Assembly (NCBI RefSeq): GCF_008271365.1
Contig: NZ_CP043430.1
Coordinates: forward strand, 558,001-622,000
Length of the DNA: 64,000 bases
DNA from: Microbacterium sp. 1S1
GTDB lineage: Bacteria; Actinomycetota; Actinomycetes; Actinomycetales; Microbacteriaceae
Direction of reading: 5' to 3'
The position numbers and the translations under genes were made by a program. Below, piece by piece: positions 49,930 through 57,150 of the stretch. Under the pieces are notes generated by a model. That model did no database searches. It was not told the origin of the DNA and saw only the letters and a program-made list of their open reading frames with translations. The number at the start of each line of letters is the position of its first letter. The first letter of the stretch is position 1.

Positions 49930-50051
49930 CCGACTCTTCCTCCCCCATCGAGCCGGAACGCAACCTCTTCACAGATGCCGGAATTCCGACCGGCGCCCGC
50001 ACGGCGACCACGTATCGTCGAAGCCACACCCGCACCGAGGAAGGGAGCACC

Positions 50052-50486
50052 GTGTCGGCGGACACCCTCACGATCATCGTCAGCGCGATCGGCGTCGTGC
50101 TCACCCTCGGCGCGAGCCTGTTCGCGGCAGGGGCGTGGATGATCCGTCGCATCGACGAGCGTCTCGGCGCCGTCGACCACCGGCTCGGCGCCCGCATCGA
50201 CACGGTCGAAGAGAAGCTCGGCGCCCGCATCGACACCGTCGAAGAGAAACTCGGCGCCCGCATCGACACCGTCGAAGAGAAACTCGGCGCCCGCATCGAC
50301 ACCGTCGAAGAGAAACTCGGCGCCCGCATCGACTCCGTCGAAGAGAAGCTCGGCGCCCGCATCGACTCCGTCGAAGAGAAGCTCGGCGCCCGCATCGATG
50401 CGGTGGCGGCGGACGTCACCGATCTGAAGATCGCCGTGGCCCGGCTCGAAGGGCCTCCGCGACACCTGCTCGTGTCAGGGAGCTGA
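50052..50486 (+). CDS. Membrane-anchored hendecad-repeat coiled-coil protein
   Basis: 144 residues. An N-terminal membrane helix (about 5-30: TLTIIVSAIGVVLTLGASLFAAGAWMI) is followed by a degenerate unit and then six near-identical copies of an 11-residue unit, LGARIDTVEEK, with a seventh partial copy ending in a variable tail. The period of 11 implies a hendecad coiled coil. A GTG start with GGAAGGGAG upstream is used. Function unknown. The DNA units are almost identical, a sign of recent expansion. Confidence 0.82.
   Translation: MSADTLTIIVSAIGVVLTLGASLFAAGAWMIRRIDERLGAVDHRLGARIDTVEEKLGARIDTVEEKLGARIDTVEEKLGARIDTVEEKLGARIDSVEEKLGARIDSVEEKLGARIDAVAADVTDLKIAVARLEGPPRHLLVSGS
50184..50381. repeat. 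33-bp tandem repeat, six units
   Basis: Six consecutive 33-bp units with consensus start CTCGGCGCCCGCATCGACAC, differing at 1-3 positions (units 5 and 6 have GACTCC for GACACC). A seventh, diverged unit follows. In frame, each encodes 11 residues. Confidence 0.95.
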
Positions 50487-50494
50487 CACTCCCG

Positions 50495-51397
50495 TCAGCG
50501 CAGGACGAGGGCGGCGGCGCCGATCAACGGCCCCTCATCGCCCAGACCCGAGCGGACGACGCGGGTGCGACGCGAGTACTCGTGCACGGCGCTGGCGGTG
50601 AGAGCCTGCTGGACGAGATCGATGTAGTCCGACGACACCCGCGAGAAGCCGCCGCCGATGGCGACGACATCGAGGTCGACGAGGGTGGCGGCATCGGCCA
50701 GCGCCTCCCCGACCGCGCGGGCCGAGCGCTCGATCGCCGCGCGGGCGACGGCGACACCGGCCGCGGCATCCCGGGCCAGGTCCTCCCCGGTCGCGCCGGA
50801 CCAGCCCTGCTCCCGCGCCCAGGCGGCGCTGGCGGGCCCGGAGGCGATCTCCTCGAGGGTGAGCCCGCCCTCGCGGCGGACTTGTCCGAGGTGCCCGGCG
50901 TTGCCGCTCGCCCCGGGCACATACGCACCGCCCACGACGAACCCGCCGCCGACGCCGGTGGACACGACGATCGACAGGGAGGCCCCCGCCTCCTGCGTCG
51001 CCCCGAGCCACGACTCCGCGAGCGCGAGCGCGCCGCCGTCGTGACCCAGGACCGCCGGGACGTCCCGTCCGAGTGCGGTCGAGGCCGCACGGGCGACCGC
51101 ATCGACGAGGCCGAACCCCCGCGCGAGGGGCATGTTCACCGGCAGGATCTCCCCGCGGGTCCGATCCACGGGACCCGCACTGCCGATCCCGGCGCCGACG
51201 AGCTCCGCGTCGGCGGGCAGGGCCGCGAGCGCATGCCGCACGATCGCGTCGACCGCCGCCGTCAACGACGCGGACGTCGCCTCCCGACCGGTGGGCTGCC
51301 GGCCGCGGCTGCCGGGGACGAGCGTGCCGTCGTCGGCGACGAGGGCGGCCTCCATCTTCGTGCCGCCCACGTCGACGGCCAGCGCGTAGCGGGTCAC
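50495..51397 (-). CDS. ROK-family sugar kinase lacking the zinc cysteines
   Basis: 300 residues. ATP-grasp/actin-like fold: N-terminal phosphate motif LAVDVGGTKMEAAL, adenosine motif STGVGGGFVVGGAYVPG and catalytic-acid segment LGHDGGALALAES. ROK proteins normally have CxCGxxGC for zinc; here the stretch is NAGHLGQVRREGGLTLEEIASG, with no cysteines. The sugar is unknown (glucose or N-acetylhexosamine are typical). The GTG start at 51397 overlaps the pyrE stop, so the two are co-translated. Confidence 0.86.
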   Translation of the reverse strand: MTRYALAVDVGGTKMEAALVADDGTLVPGSRGRQPTGREATSASLTAAVDAIVRHALAALPADAELVGAGIGSAGPVDRTRGEILPVNMPLARGFGLVDAVARAASTALGRDVPAVLGHDGGALALAESWLGATQEAGASLSIVVSTGVGGGFVVGGAYVPGASGNAGHLGQVRREGGLTLEEIASGPASAAWAREQGWSGATGEDLARDAAAGVAVARAAIERSARAVGEALADAATLVDLDVVAIGGGFSRVSSDYIDLVQQALTASAVHEYSRRTRVVRSGLGDEGPLIGAAALVLR

Positions 51398-51954
51398 TGC
51401 GGGTCGAGTCCGAGGTCGTCGAGGTCGAAGGCCGCGCGCCACTCCAGGCCCTCGGCCTCGATGGCGTCCTGCGCGCCGGTCTTGCGGTCGACGATCACCG
51501 CGACCGCCACGACCTCCGCGCCTTCCTTGCGCAGCGCCTCGACGGCCTTGAGTGCGGACTGCCCGGTGGTCGAGGTGTCCTCCAGCACGACGACGCGCTT
51601 GCCCTTCACGTCGGCACCCTCGATCTGGCGGCCGCGGCCGTGGTCCTTCGGCTCCTTGCGCACGACGAACGCGTCGAGCGGACGGTCGGTGCCGACCGAG
51701 GCGTGCAGGACGGCGTTCGCGATCGGGTCGGCGCCGAGCGTCAGGCCGCCGACGGCGACGACGTCGAGATCGGCGATCAGGTCGCGCATGATGCGGCCGA
51801 TCGCCGGGGCGGCGCGGTGGTCGAGGGTGAGCTTGCGCATGTCGACGTAGTACGTCGCCTTCTTGCCGCTGGAGAGGGTGAAGTCGCCGTGGAACACCGC
51901 CTCGTCCGTGATGAGGGCGAGGAGGGTCTGGCGGTCTGCGTCGAGTGCGGTCAC
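51394..51954 (-). CDS. pyrE: Orotate phosphoribosyltransferase
   Basis: 186 residues. Adds PRPP to orotate to give OMP in pyrimidine synthesis. The PRPP motif is VVVLEDTSTTGQSALKAVE. FTLSSGKKATYYVDMRKLTLDH is the N-terminal orotate-site region. The GTG at 51954 is preferred to another GTG seven codons upstream (51975) because TACACT, which would lie inside the longer version, sits 7 nt before it. Followed by the ROK kinase with 4-nt overlap. Confidence 0.95.
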   Translation of the reverse strand: MTALDADRQTLLALITDEAVFHGDFTLSSGKKATYYVDMRKLTLDHRAAPAIGRIMRDLIADLDVVAVGGLTLGADPIANAVLHASVGTDRPLDAFVVRKEPKDHGRGRQIEGADVKGKRVVVLEDTSTTGQSALKAVEALRKEGAEVVAVAVIVDRKTGAQDAIEAEGLEWRAAFDLDDLGLDPQ

Positions 51955-51961
51955 GGCATCC

Positions 51962-51967
51962 AGTGTA
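51962..51967 (-). promoter_or_regulatory. -10 box TACACT of pyrE (leaderless)
   Basis: Minus-strand TACACT, 7 nt before the GTG at 51954. It lies 12 bp from the xth -10 box on the other strand. Confidence 0.6.
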
Positions 51968-51979
51968 GGAGGCACACCC

Positions 51980-51985
51980 TAGGCT
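51980..51985 (+). promoter_or_regulatory. -10 box TAGGCT of xth (leaderless)
   Basis: TAGGCT, 6 nt before the ATG at 51992. The two divergent start codons are only 37 bp apart, so the -35 regions must overlap the opposite promoter. Confidence 0.6.
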
Positions 51986-51991
51986 GGACGC

Positions 51992-52837
51992 ATGCGCTTG
52001 GCCACCTGGAACGTCAACTCCATCCGCACCCGCGTCGCCCGCACCGTCGAGTTCGCCGTCCGTGAAGATGTCGACGTGCTCGCGATGCAGGAGGTGAAGT
52101 GCAAGCCGGAGCAGTTCCCGTACGCGCCGTTCGAGGAGGCCGGCTACCACGTCGAGGTCCACGGCCTGAATCAGTGGAACGGCGTCGCGATCGCGAGCAG
52201 ACTCCCCATCACGGACGTCCGGACGGCGTTCGACGGCATGCCGGGGTTCGCGAAGGGCCACGAGGGCCCCGACGCCCCGCAGGAGGCTCGCGCTCTGGGC
52301 GTCATGGTTGACGGTGTGCGCGTGTGGAGCCTCTACGTGCCCAACGGCCGCTCGCTGGACGACCCGCACTACGTCTACAAGCTGCACTGGCTCGAACAGC
52401 TCAAGCGGTCCACGGCGGCCGAGCTGTCGGCGAACCCGGATCTTCCGCTCGCCCTCGTCGGCGACTTCAACATCATCCCGTTCGATCACGACAACGGCGA
52501 CCCCGACATCGTCGTCGGCCGCTCCACGCACGTCTCCCCCGCGGAGCGCGACGCGTTCTTCGCCCTGACCGACGCGGGCGTGACCGACGTGGTGCGTCCG
52601 CTGCTGCCGGAGGGCTACACGTACTGGGACTACCAGCGGTTGAAGTTCCCGCGCAACGAGGGCATCCGCATCGACTTCATCCTCGGCTCGAAGACGTTCG
52701 CCGATGCCGTCACCGGCGCGTCCATCCACCGCAACGAGCGCAAGGGCGAGCAGCCCAGCGACCACGTACCCGTGGTGGTCGATCTGGACTTCGGCGGCGA
52801 CGACGCCGACGACGACCTGCCGATGATCTTCTCCTGA
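51992..52837 (+). CDS. xth: Exodeoxyribonuclease III
   Basis: 281 residues. AP endonuclease/3' exonuclease of base-excision repair. Metal site Asn7 and Glu34 (MQEVKCKPEQ), then LVGDFNIIP and the C-terminal SDHVPVVVDLD, in the order of the ExoIII family. Length and N-terminal MRLATWNVNSIRTR match bacterial Xth. The gene ends with a Gly/Asp-rich tail. The dispersed repeat begins at its stop codon (52838). Confidence 0.97.
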   Translation: MRLATWNVNSIRTRVARTVEFAVREDVDVLAMQEVKCKPEQFPYAPFEEAGYHVEVHGLNQWNGVAIASRLPITDVRTAFDGMPGFAKGHEGPDAPQEARALGVMVDGVRVWSLYVPNGRSLDDPHYVYKLHWLEQLKRSTAAELSANPDLPLALVGDFNIIPFDHDNGDPDIVVGRSTHVSPAERDAFFALTDAGVTDVVRPLLPEGYTYWDYQRLKFPRNEGIRIDFILGSKTFADAVTGASIHRNERKGEQPSDHVPVVVDLDFGGDDADDDLPMIFS

Positions 52838-52860
52838 CCCTTCGACAGGCTCAGGGACCC
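52838..52860. repeat. Dispersed repeat, copy between xth and the HAD gene
   Basis: CCCTTCGACAGGCTCAGGGA plus ending, intergenic, identical over 23 bp to the copy at 58054-58076. It ends 5 bp before the next start codon. Confidence 0.9.
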
Positions 52861-52865
52861 ACCCC

Positions 52866-53672
52866 GTGCGGCTGATCGCGACCGACCTCGACGGCACCCT
52901 GCTCGACAGCTCGTCCGCGGTGTCGCCGCGCACCCGCGCGGCGCTCGATGCTGCGCGGGACGCGGGCGTCGCGGTGGTGCCCGTCACCGCCCGCCAGCCG
53001 ATCGGCCTGCGCGTGATCGCCGCCGACGCCGGCTTCGACGGGTGGGCGCTGTGCGGCAACGGCGCGTACGCGACGCATCTCACCGACGGCCGCCTGCTGT
53101 TCGCCGAGGAGCTGCCGCCCGCGACGCTCCGCACGCTCGCCGAGGCGCTGCGCGCCAGCGTGCCCGGTCTGCTGTTCGCGAGCGTGCGGGAGGCCGGCGA
53201 GACGTTCGTCGCACAGCACGGGTACGCGGCGATCGCGCAGCTGTCCGACCACAAGCGCGACCCCGCGACGATGGGCGGCGTGCCGCTGGACGAGGTGCTC
53301 GCCGCGCCGACGCTCAAGCTCGTGATCCGGCACCCCGAGCTCGCGCCCGCCGCACTCTTCGAGACCCTGCGGTCCCTCGGGCTCACCGGCTTCGAGGCCA
53401 CGCTGTCCGGCGCCCCGTTCGTCGAGGTCATGGCGCAGGGCGTCACGAAGGCCACGGGACTCGCGCGCCTCTGCACGCACCTCGGCATCGAGCGTTCCGA
53501 CGTCGTGGCGTTCGGAGACGCCCTCAACGACGTCGAGATGCTCCGCTGGGCCGGTCACGGCGTGGCCATGGCACACGCGGAACCCGTCGTGCAGCAGGCC
53601 GCCGACGAGACCACCGCGACCAACGACGACGACGGCGTGGCCCGCGTGATCGAGCGCCTGCTCGCGCGCTGA
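52866..53672 (+). CDS. Cof-type HAD phosphatase
   Basis: 268 residues. HAD motif I is RLIATDLDGTLLD, motif II VVPVTARQP, motif III Lys in GVTKATGLARL and motif IV VVAFGDALNDVEML. The C2B cap and the overall length fit the Cof/YbiV group, which dephosphorylates sugar phosphates, PLP or flavin phosphates. The exact substrate is not deducible. The GTG at 52866 is the first start after the dispersed repeat and lacks a strong ribosome-binding site. Confidence 0.9.
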   Translation: MRLIATDLDGTLLDSSSAVSPRTRAALDAARDAGVAVVPVTARQPIGLRVIAADAGFDGWALCGNGAYATHLTDGRLLFAEELPPATLRTLAEALRASVPGLLFASVREAGETFVAQHGYAAIAQLSDHKRDPATMGGVPLDEVLAAPTLKLVIRHPELAPAALFETLRSLGLTGFEATLSGAPFVEVMAQGVTKATGLARLCTHLGIERSDVVAFGDALNDVEMLRWAGHGVAMAHAEPVVQQAADETTATNDDDGVARVIERLLAR

Positions 53673-53836
53673 TCGGAGGCGGTCCCTCAGTCGGCCGCGC
53701 TCGGCGGCACCAGAGCGGCCGCAATGCCGTGAGCGCCGAATGCGGTGCTGAGGCCGGCGAGGGAGCGCGGTGCCAGGCGCGGGCGCGGCGACGAGGCACC
53801 TGATCCTGGCAGCCGCTCCCGCCCACGTCCGTCGCA

Positions 53837-53862
53837 CGGGGGATGCCGCGCGACGGCCCCCG
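53837..53862 (+). promoter_or_regulatory. Candidate operator CGGGGGATGCC upstream of the histidine kinase
   Basis: CGGGGG (53837-53842) and CCCCCG (53857-53862) form an inverted repeat. CGGGGGATGCC begins 29 bp before the -10 box. The same 11-mer lies 30 bp before the -10 of the ABC exporter operon (57072), so a shared regulator site is likely. Confidence 0.5.
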
Positions 53863-53865
53863 CCC

Positions 53866-53871
53866 TACGGT
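53866..53871 (+). promoter_or_regulatory. -10 box TACGGT of the histidine kinase operon
   Basis: TACGGT, 6 nt before the ATG at 53878. Confidence 0.6.
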
Positions 53872-53877
53872 GGAGGG

Positions 53878-55131
53878 ATGGCCTTCACCCGGACGCCGAC
53901 CCTGCGCGACCAGCGCGGCGATCTCCTCCTCGCGCTCGTCCTCTTCGTCGGCGCGATCCTCAGCGCGGCGCTCTCCTCCATCGCCCAGGTCTACGGCGAT
54001 GAGCAGGCGCCCCTCTGGACCGCCCTCGTCTACGCCGTGGTGGTGGCGGCGCCGCTCGGGTTCCGTCGGCGATGGCCCGGCACTGTGGCGGTCGTGGTGT
54101 CGCTGGCCTACTTCACGGCGGTGACGATCCGCGTCCCGGAGATCTACGTCGGCAACATCGCGATGTTCATCGCCCTTTATACGGTCGGCGCCTGGATGAG
54201 CGACCGTCGCAAGGCGCTCATCGTCCGGGTCGCGATCATCGTCGGCATGTTCGTGTGGCTCCTCATCACCATGTACCGTGACGCCATCAGCGAGGCGGAC
54301 AAGGCGGAGGTCGTCGCCGGTGCCATGTCGCCGTACGTCGCCTTCATGCTCATCCAGATCCTCCTCAACGTGCTGTACTTCGGAGGGGCGTACTACTTCG
54401 GCGAGCGCTCCTGGGCGGCAGCCGAGCAGCGCGCCGTGCTGGAGGAGCGCACGCGCGAGCTGGAGCGGGAGCGCGAGGTCACGGCAGCGCAGGCGGTGGC
54501 GCTCGACCGGGTGCGGATCGCCAGGGAGCTGCACGACGTCGTCGCCCACCACGTGTCGGTCATGGGCGTTCAGGCGGGTGCCGCGCGACTCGTGCTCGAG
54601 AGCGATCCGGCCCAGGCGGCACGCATCCTCTCCGGAGTCGAGTCGTCGGCGCGTGATGCGATCCAGGAGCTCCGTCAGCTGCTGGAGACCCTGCGCACTC
54701 CCGGTGGCGACACGACCGAGTCGGCGTCGACCGTCTCCCTCGACGACATCGGCGCGCTCGCGGAGGCATCGACGGAGGCCGGCCTCCCCACCGCGTACAC
54801 CGTGATCGGCGATCCGGTGCCGGTACCCTCGCTCGTCGCCGTGAACCTCTACCGCATCGCGCAGGAGTCGCTGACCAACGCCCGTCGGCACGCCGGGCCG
54901 GGGGCGACCGCGGACGTCCGCGTGCGCTACGACGACGACGGCGTGGAGGTCGAGGTCGTGAACACCGGCCGTGCCATCGCGCAGCTGCGTCCCGGCCTCG
55001 GCCAGCTCGGGATGCGGGAGCGCGCGGCGGCCTCCGGCGGCACGTTCGAGATCGCTCCGCGCGTGCCCGGCGGGGTGCGGGTGCGGGCGCGAGTGCCGCT
55101 CGGCGCGCCCGTGACGGAGGCCGCACCGTGA
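53878..55131 (+). CDS. NarL-type sensor histidine kinase
   Basis: 417 residues. Four or five membrane helices in residues 15-170, a coiled linker, then HisKA_3 with ARELHDVVAHHVSVM (phospho-His219), and an HATPase domain with AQESLTNARRHAGPG and a G-box near GQLGMRERAAASGG. No extracellular domain; this is the typical DesK/LiaS-like membrane sensor. It overlaps the response regulator by 4 nt. The operon lies upstream of the ABC exporter at 57147, with which it shares a promoter motif. Confidence 0.94.
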   Translation: MAFTRTPTLRDQRGDLLLALVLFVGAILSAALSSIAQVYGDEQAPLWTALVYAVVVAAPLGFRRRWPGTVAVVVSLAYFTAVTIRVPEIYVGNIAMFIALYTVGAWMSDRRKALIVRVAIIVGMFVWLLITMYRDAISEADKAEVVAGAMSPYVAFMLIQILLNVLYFGGAYYFGERSWAAAEQRAVLEERTRELEREREVTAAQAVALDRVRIARELHDVVAHHVSVMGVQAGAARLVLESDPAQAARILSGVESSARDAIQELRQLLETLRTPGGDTTESASTVSLDDIGALAEASTEAGLPTAYTVIGDPVPVPSLVAVNLYRIAQESLTNARRHAGPGATADVRVRYDDDGVEVEVVNTGRAIAQLRPGLGQLGMRERAAASGGTFEIAPRVPGGVRVRARVPLGAPVTEAAP

Positions 55132-55832
55132 CCGCGCCGATCCGGGTGCTCCTCGTCGACGACCACGCCCTCCTCCGCGCCGGTTTCCGCACGATCCTTG
55201 ACACGCAGCCGGACATCACCGTCGTCGGCGAGGCCTCGACCGGGGCGGAGGCCATCGCGCAGGCCGCCGACCTGCGCCCTGACGTCATCACGATGGACGT
55301 GCAGATGCCCGACATGGACGGGATCGAGGCGACGCGCCGCCTCGTCGCCGATGTCTCCATCGGTGCAGCGATCGCGATCGTGACCACGTTCGATCGTGAC
55401 GATTACCTCTACCAGGCGCTCGAGGCGGGGGCGAGTGGCTTCCTGCTCAAGAACGCCGGCGCCGAGGACCTCATCTCCGCGGTGCGCGCTCTCGCGGCAG
55501 GGGACGGGATCCTGGCACCCGAGGTGACGCGCCGCGTCCTCACCCGCTTCGCCGGAGGCCCCTCGACGGCGGGCACCGCGCCGACCGGAACGCATCCCGC
55601 GCAAGCGGGTGGAAAGGCTCCGGAGGCACCCGTGCTCGCGGAGCCACTGACCGAGCGGGAGGCCGAGGTGCTGACCCTGCTCGCCGACGCCCGCAGCAAC
55701 GCCGAGATCGCCCACGCCCTGTTCATCGGCGAGGCCACGGTGAAGACCCACGTCTCGCGCATCCTGCAGAAGCTCGGCGCCAGGGACCGCGTGCAGGCGG
55801 TCGTGCTCGCGCATCGGATGGGTCTGGCCTGA
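55128..55832 (+). CDS. Response regulator, NarL/LuxR type
   Basis: 234 residues. Receiver with Asp57 (VITMDVQMPDMDG), Thr in VTTFDRDDYL and Lys in FLLKNAGAEDL. The C-terminal LuxR helix-turn-helix is LTEREAEVLTLLADARSNAEIAHALFIGEATVKTHVSRIL. The linker between domains (about 143-172) is long and Pro/Gly/Thr-rich. The GTG start lies in the kinase stop (GTGA). Confidence 0.95.
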   Translation: MTAPIRVLLVDDHALLRAGFRTILDTQPDITVVGEASTGAEAIAQAADLRPDVITMDVQMPDMDGIEATRRLVADVSIGAAIAIVTTFDRDDYLYQALEAGASGFLLKNAGAEDLISAVRALAAGDGILAPEVTRRVLTRFAGGPSTAGTAPTGTHPAQAGGKAPEAPVLAEPLTEREAEVLTLLADARSNAEIAHALFIGEATVKTHVSRILQKLGARDRVQAVVLAHRMGLA

Positions 55833-55857
55833 CCGGAAGCGGGCGACTCCCCCGCGA

Positions 55858-55863
55858 TACGCT
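55858..55863 (+). promoter_or_regulatory. -10 box TACGCT of benE (leaderless)
   Basis: TACGCT, 7 nt before the ATG at 55871. Confidence 0.55.
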
Positions 55864-55870
55864 CGGAGCC

Positions 55871-57052
55871 ATGCCCGCCGCCGTCCCCGTGTCCCGTCCG
55901 ATCGTCGCCGGGATCGTCACGGCGCTCGTCGGGTTCACGAGCTCGTTCGCCGTCGTCCTCACGGGTCTCGATGCTGTGGGGGCGTCGGCGGGGCAGGCGG
56001 CGAGCGGCCTCCTCGCCGTGAGCCTCGCGATGGGGCTGGCCTGCATCGTGCTGGCCTGGCGTTGCCGGATGCCGATCACGGCCGCGTGGTCCACTCCCGG
56101 CGCCGCTCTGCTCGTGGCGACCGGCAGCGTCGAGGGTGGCTGGCCCGCCGCGGTCGGGGCCTTCCTCGTGACCGCGGCCCTCATCCTCCTCACCGCGCTC
56201 TGGCCCGCACTGGGCGCCCTCATCGCCCGGATCCCGCCCTCGATCGCGCAGGCGATGCTGGCCGGGGTGTTGCTGCCCCTCTGCCTCGCTCCGATCACCG
56301 GGGCCGTCGCGAACCCGTGGGGCGTGCTGCCGGTCGTGCTGACCTGGCTGATCGTCGCCCGACTCGCACCCCGGTGGGCCGTGCCGTTGGCATTCGTCGC
56401 CGCGGCGGTGGTGGTCGCCGTCACCCTGGCCCCCGCGGGGACAGCCGTCGACCCGGCTGCCCTGCTGCCGCGATTCGAGCTGACGATGCCCGCCTTCACC
56501 GTCGGGGCACTGGTCGGCATCGCGCTGCCGCTGTTCATCGTGACCATGGCGTCGCAGAACGTGCCCGGCGTCGCGATCATGCGGAGCTTCGGTTACGAGG
56601 TCCCGTGGCGTCCCGCGATGCTGGTGACCGGTCTCGGCACCGCGCTCGGCGCTCCGGCGGGTGGTCACGCGATCAACCTCGCGGCGATCAGCGCAGCCCT
56701 CGCCGCCTCACCCGAGGCCGACCCCGACCCGGCACGGCGGTGGCTCGCCGGGGTCTCCACCGGCGTCTCCTACCTCGTGCTGGGCGGCTTCTCCGCCGCC
56801 TTCGCCACCCTCGTGCTGCTCGCTCCGCCCGCCGTCATCCCGGCGGTCGCGGGACTCGCGCTCTTCGCAGCCTTCGGCTCCGCCGTCCAGCAGGCGATCG
56901 ACGATCCCGGGGAGCGCCTCCCGGCGGTCGTCACGTTCCTCGTCGCCGCCTCCGGAATCGCGGTGCTCGGGGTGAGCGCCGCGTTCTGGGCACTGGTGGC
57001 CGGCCTCCTCGTGCGTGTCGCGCTGCACGCCGGCCGTCCGTCGCGCGGCTGA
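55871..57052 (+). CDS. benE: BenE-family transporter
   Basis: 393 residues, about 12 helices. Benzoate/H+ symporter family: N-terminal SRPIVAGIVTALVGFTSSFAVVL, CRMPITAAWSTPGAALL, and GALVGIALPLFIVTMASQNVPGVAIMRSFGY followed by GAPAGGHAINLAAISAAL are the BenE signatures. No benzoate-degradation genes are in the window, so the real substrate may be another aromatic acid. It lies between the two-component genes and the ABC exporter, but it has its own promoter. Confidence 0.9.
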   Translation: MPAAVPVSRPIVAGIVTALVGFTSSFAVVLTGLDAVGASAGQAASGLLAVSLAMGLACIVLAWRCRMPITAAWSTPGAALLVATGSVEGGWPAAVGAFLVTAALILLTALWPALGALIARIPPSIAQAMLAGVLLPLCLAPITGAVANPWGVLPVVLTWLIVARLAPRWAVPLAFVAAAVVVAVTLAPAGTAVDPAALLPRFELTMPAFTVGALVGIALPLFIVTMASQNVPGVAIMRSFGYEVPWRPAMLVTGLGTALGAPAGGHAINLAAISAALAASPEADPDPARRWLAGVSTGVSYLVLGGFSAAFATLVLLAPPAVIPAVAGLALFAAFGSAVQQAIDDPGERLPAVVTFLVAASGIAVLGVSAAFWALVAGLLVRVALHAGRPSRG

Positions 57053-57070
57053 TCCGTCTCGATCCGCCGC

Positions 57071-57086
57071 GCGGGGGATGCCCCGC
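57071..57086 (+). promoter_or_regulatory. Candidate operator upstream of the ABC exporter operon
   Basis: GCGGGG-GATG-CCCCGC, a perfect 6-bp dyad. CGGGGGATGCC begins at 57072 and the -10 box at 57102, the same layout as 53837 to 53866. Candidate site for the response regulator at 55128. Confidence 0.5.
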
Positions 57087-57101
57087 CCTGCCCCTCCTCC
57101 G

Positions 57102-57107
57102 TAGCGT
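57102..57107 (+). promoter_or_regulatory. -10 box TAGCGT of the ABC exporter operon
   Basis: TAGCGT, 7 nt before the ATG of the leader ORF at 57115. Confidence 0.6.
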
Positions 57108-57114
57108 GAGCATC

Positions 57115-57150
57115 ATGCACACCACCTTCGGACGGAGCACGACGACATGA
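57115..57150 (+). CDS. 11-codon leader ORF coupled to the ABC ATPase gene
   Basis: ATG at 57115 is 7 nt after TAGCGT, so it would be the first codon of a leaderless mRNA. It encodes MHTTFGRSTTT and stops at TGA 57148-57150, which overlaps the ATPase ATG at 57147 (ATGA). Translation of this leader could deliver ribosomes to the ATPase start. It is too short to judge by codon use; the evidence is position only. There is also a weak GGAG ribosome-binding site before 57147. Confidence 0.5.
   Translation: MHTTFGRSTTT

Larger units (their letters stand above)
53673..53877. other. Intergenic region upstream of the NarL-type two-component operon
   Basis: 205 bp, very GC-rich, with no supported gene. 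The last 50 bp contain a dyad and -10 box described separately. I see no clear terminator after the HAD gene. Confidence 0.4.

Noticed and set aside
50184..50414. 33-bp direct repeats as a CRISPR array
   Set aside because: Units are contiguous without spacers and encode an in-frame 11-residue repeat; no cas genes are nearby.
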